Shown here in pieces: positions 62,995 through 64,000 of a DNA stretch of 64,000 nucleotides. Position 1 is the stretch's first letter, and each line of letters opens with the position of its first letter. Below the pieces are notes generated by a model. The model worked only from the letters and a program-made list of their open reading frames with translations, ran no database searches and was not told the DNA's origin. This DNA is from Salipiger bermudensis (GTDB lineage Bacteria > Pseudomonadota > Alphaproteobacteria > Rhodobacterales > Rhodobacteraceae), in the NCBI RefSeq assembly GCF_019801965.1, contig NZ_JAHVIA010000003.1:1-64000 (forward strand). The letters are read 5' to 3'. The position numbers and the translations under genes were made by a program.

Positions 62995-64000
62995 TTACTG
63001 GTAACCCTCGGGGAAGGGGTTCGGCTCGACGAGGTCCGCGGTCTCGAAGACCACCTCGTACTGGCCGTCGGCCTGGGCCCGCCCGACGCGGGTCTTGGAC
63101 CACAGGTGGTGGTTCTCGTGCACCTTCACGTAGCCCTCCGGCGCCGAGGTCAGCTCGATGCCCGGGCTGGCCGCGCGCACCTTGTCGACATCGAAGGAGC
63201 CCGCCTTCTCGACCGCCGCCTTCCACAGCCACGGGCCGAGATAGGCCGCCTGCGTCACGTCCCCGATCACCATGTCGTCGCCCCACATCTCCTTGAAGGC
63301 GGCCACGAACTCGCGGTTGTTGTCGTTGTCGAGTGACTGGAAGTACTTCATGCAGGCGTAGGCGCCCTCGATGTTCTCGCCGCCGATGCCGCGGATCTCG
63401 TCCTCGGTCACCGAGATGGTGAGCAGCAGCGGGCTTTCCTTGGTCATGTCGATGCCGGCGGCCTTGAGCTGTTTGTAGAAGGCCACGTTGGAGCCGCCCA
63501 CGACGATGGCGTAGATTACGTCGGGCTTCTTCAGGCGGATCTTGTTGATCACCGAGTTGAACTGGGTGTGGCCCAGCGGGTAATACTCCTCGCCCACGAC
63601 CTTGCAGTCGGTGAGGAAGTTCTCGATGTGCTTGCGCGCGATCTTGTTCGAGGTGCGCGGCCAGATGTAGTCGGAGCCGAGCAGGTAGAAGCTCTTGGCG
63701 CCCTTCTCCTTGTTGACCCAGTCGAGGCCGGCGATGATCTGCTGCGTCGCTTCCTGCCCGGTGTAGATCACGTTCGGGCTCTCCTCGAGGCCCTCGTAGA
63801 AGGTCGGGTAGTAGAGGAAGCCGTTATACTGCTCGAACACCGGCAGAACCGCCTTGCGGGAGGCCGAGGTCCAGCAGCCCATCACCGAGGCGACCTTGTC
63901 GTTGACCAAGAGCTTCTTGGCCTTCTCGGCGAAGGTCGGCCAGTCGGAGGCGCCGTCTTCCTGAATGTACTCGATCTTGCGGCCGAGGATGCCGCCCTGC
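62995..64000 (-). CDS. Periplasmic amide/urea-binding protein, UrtA/FmdD type (5' end outside window)
   Basis: The visible 334 residues of the C-terminal part read to the window edge without a start. ASVMGCWTSASRKAVLPVFE, LPVFEQYNGFLYYPTFYEGL and NVIYTGQEATQQIIAGLDWV match UrtA/FmdD binding proteins of short amides and urea, and the protein ends NPFPEGYQ. The missing part (about 90-100 residues) should hold the signal peptide. A 154-base gap separates it from urtB. The proximity of fmdA supports formamide or a similar amide as ligand. Confidence 0.9.
   Translation of the reverse strand, partial: QGGILGRKIEYIQEDGASDWPTFAEKAKKLLVNDKVASVMGCWTSASRKAVLPVFEQYNGFLYYPTFYEGLEESPNVIYTGQEATQQIIAGLDWVNKEKGAKSFYLLGSDYIWPRTSNKIARKHIENFLTDCKVVGEEYYPLGHTQFNSVINKIRLKKPDVIYAIVVGGSNVAFYKQLKAAGIDMTKESPLLLTISVTEDEIRGIGGENIEGAYACMKYFQSLDNDNNREFVAAFKEMWGDDMVIGDVTQAAYLGPWLWKAAVEKAGSFDVDKVRAASPGIELTSAPEGYVKVHENHHLWSKTRVGRAQADGQYEVVFETADLVEPNPFPEGYQ

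Overview
The window looks like a chromosomal segment of an alphaproteobacterium of the Rhodobacterales (Roseobacter/Paracoccus type). The grounds are high GC from about 14.4 kb onward, a short aa3-type cytochrome oxidase subunit IV, an F1-only atpHAGDC operon, ETF-ubiquinone oxidoreductase, a DmdC-like acyl-CoA dehydrogenase, and a dispersed structured intergenic repeat of a kind I associate with this group. No species can be named from the sequence alone.

Positions 1 to about 14.3 kb are accessory DNA. It begins with the end of an IS3-family (IS407-type) element, followed by a Com-like zinc-ribbon gene and a 747-residue orphan. Next is a four-gene overlapping module: a small protein, a DUF2924 protein, a large serine recombinase broken by a one-base frameshift, and a HTH-like protein. 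From about 5.4 kb the GC content falls visibly and a candidate defence locus appears. A PvuII-type N4-cytosine DNA methyltransferase (5467-6576, plus strand) converges on a five-gene operon on the minus strand. In transcription order that operon encodes a PLD-nuclease/SF2 helicase fusion, a 72-residue protein, a DndD-family zinc-hook ABC ATPase, a 126-residue DndE-like protein, and an 858-residue protein. The last joins an RNA polymerase alpha-CTD-like module, a sigma-70 region 4 module and about five winged-helix-like repeats. The five genes overlap by 4 to 8 bases. No dndA, dndB or dndC homologue is visible, so this is not a standard phosphorothioation cassette. It is the best candidate here for an undescribed system.

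Core chromosome follows: tRNA-Ser(GGA), ETF-QO, greA, a membrane protein, azlCD, a lipoprotein, cytochrome oxidase subunit IV, a metallo-beta-lactamase-fold hydrolase with an acyl-CoA dehydrogenase, Sua5, YqgE, a DsbD-alpha-like periplasmic protein, an RND efflux pair, moaB, and uracil-DNA glycosylase. Then comes pyrB, two small conserved genes, a dihydroorotase homologue that has lost its metal-binding HxH (probably a structural partner of PyrB), and plsY. These are followed by a split Ada-type repair pair (regulator plus Ogt), a DsbA-like isomerase, prs, a H-type lectin domain protein, the F1 ATP synthase operon, a methyltransferase diverging from gloB, and clpA.

The right end (50.4-64.0 kb) holds two transport loci. 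The first is a peptide/nickel-type ABC transporter with a fused permease-ATPase, a GntR/FadR regulator and a DUF1028 gene. Its divergent promoter region carries two near-identical AT-rich palindromes that look like operators. The second is an amide locus on the minus strand: a UrtABCDE-type transporter (UrtA cut by the window end), then formamidase FmdA and FmdB. Together these point to uptake and hydrolysis of formamide or other short-chain amides for nitrogen.
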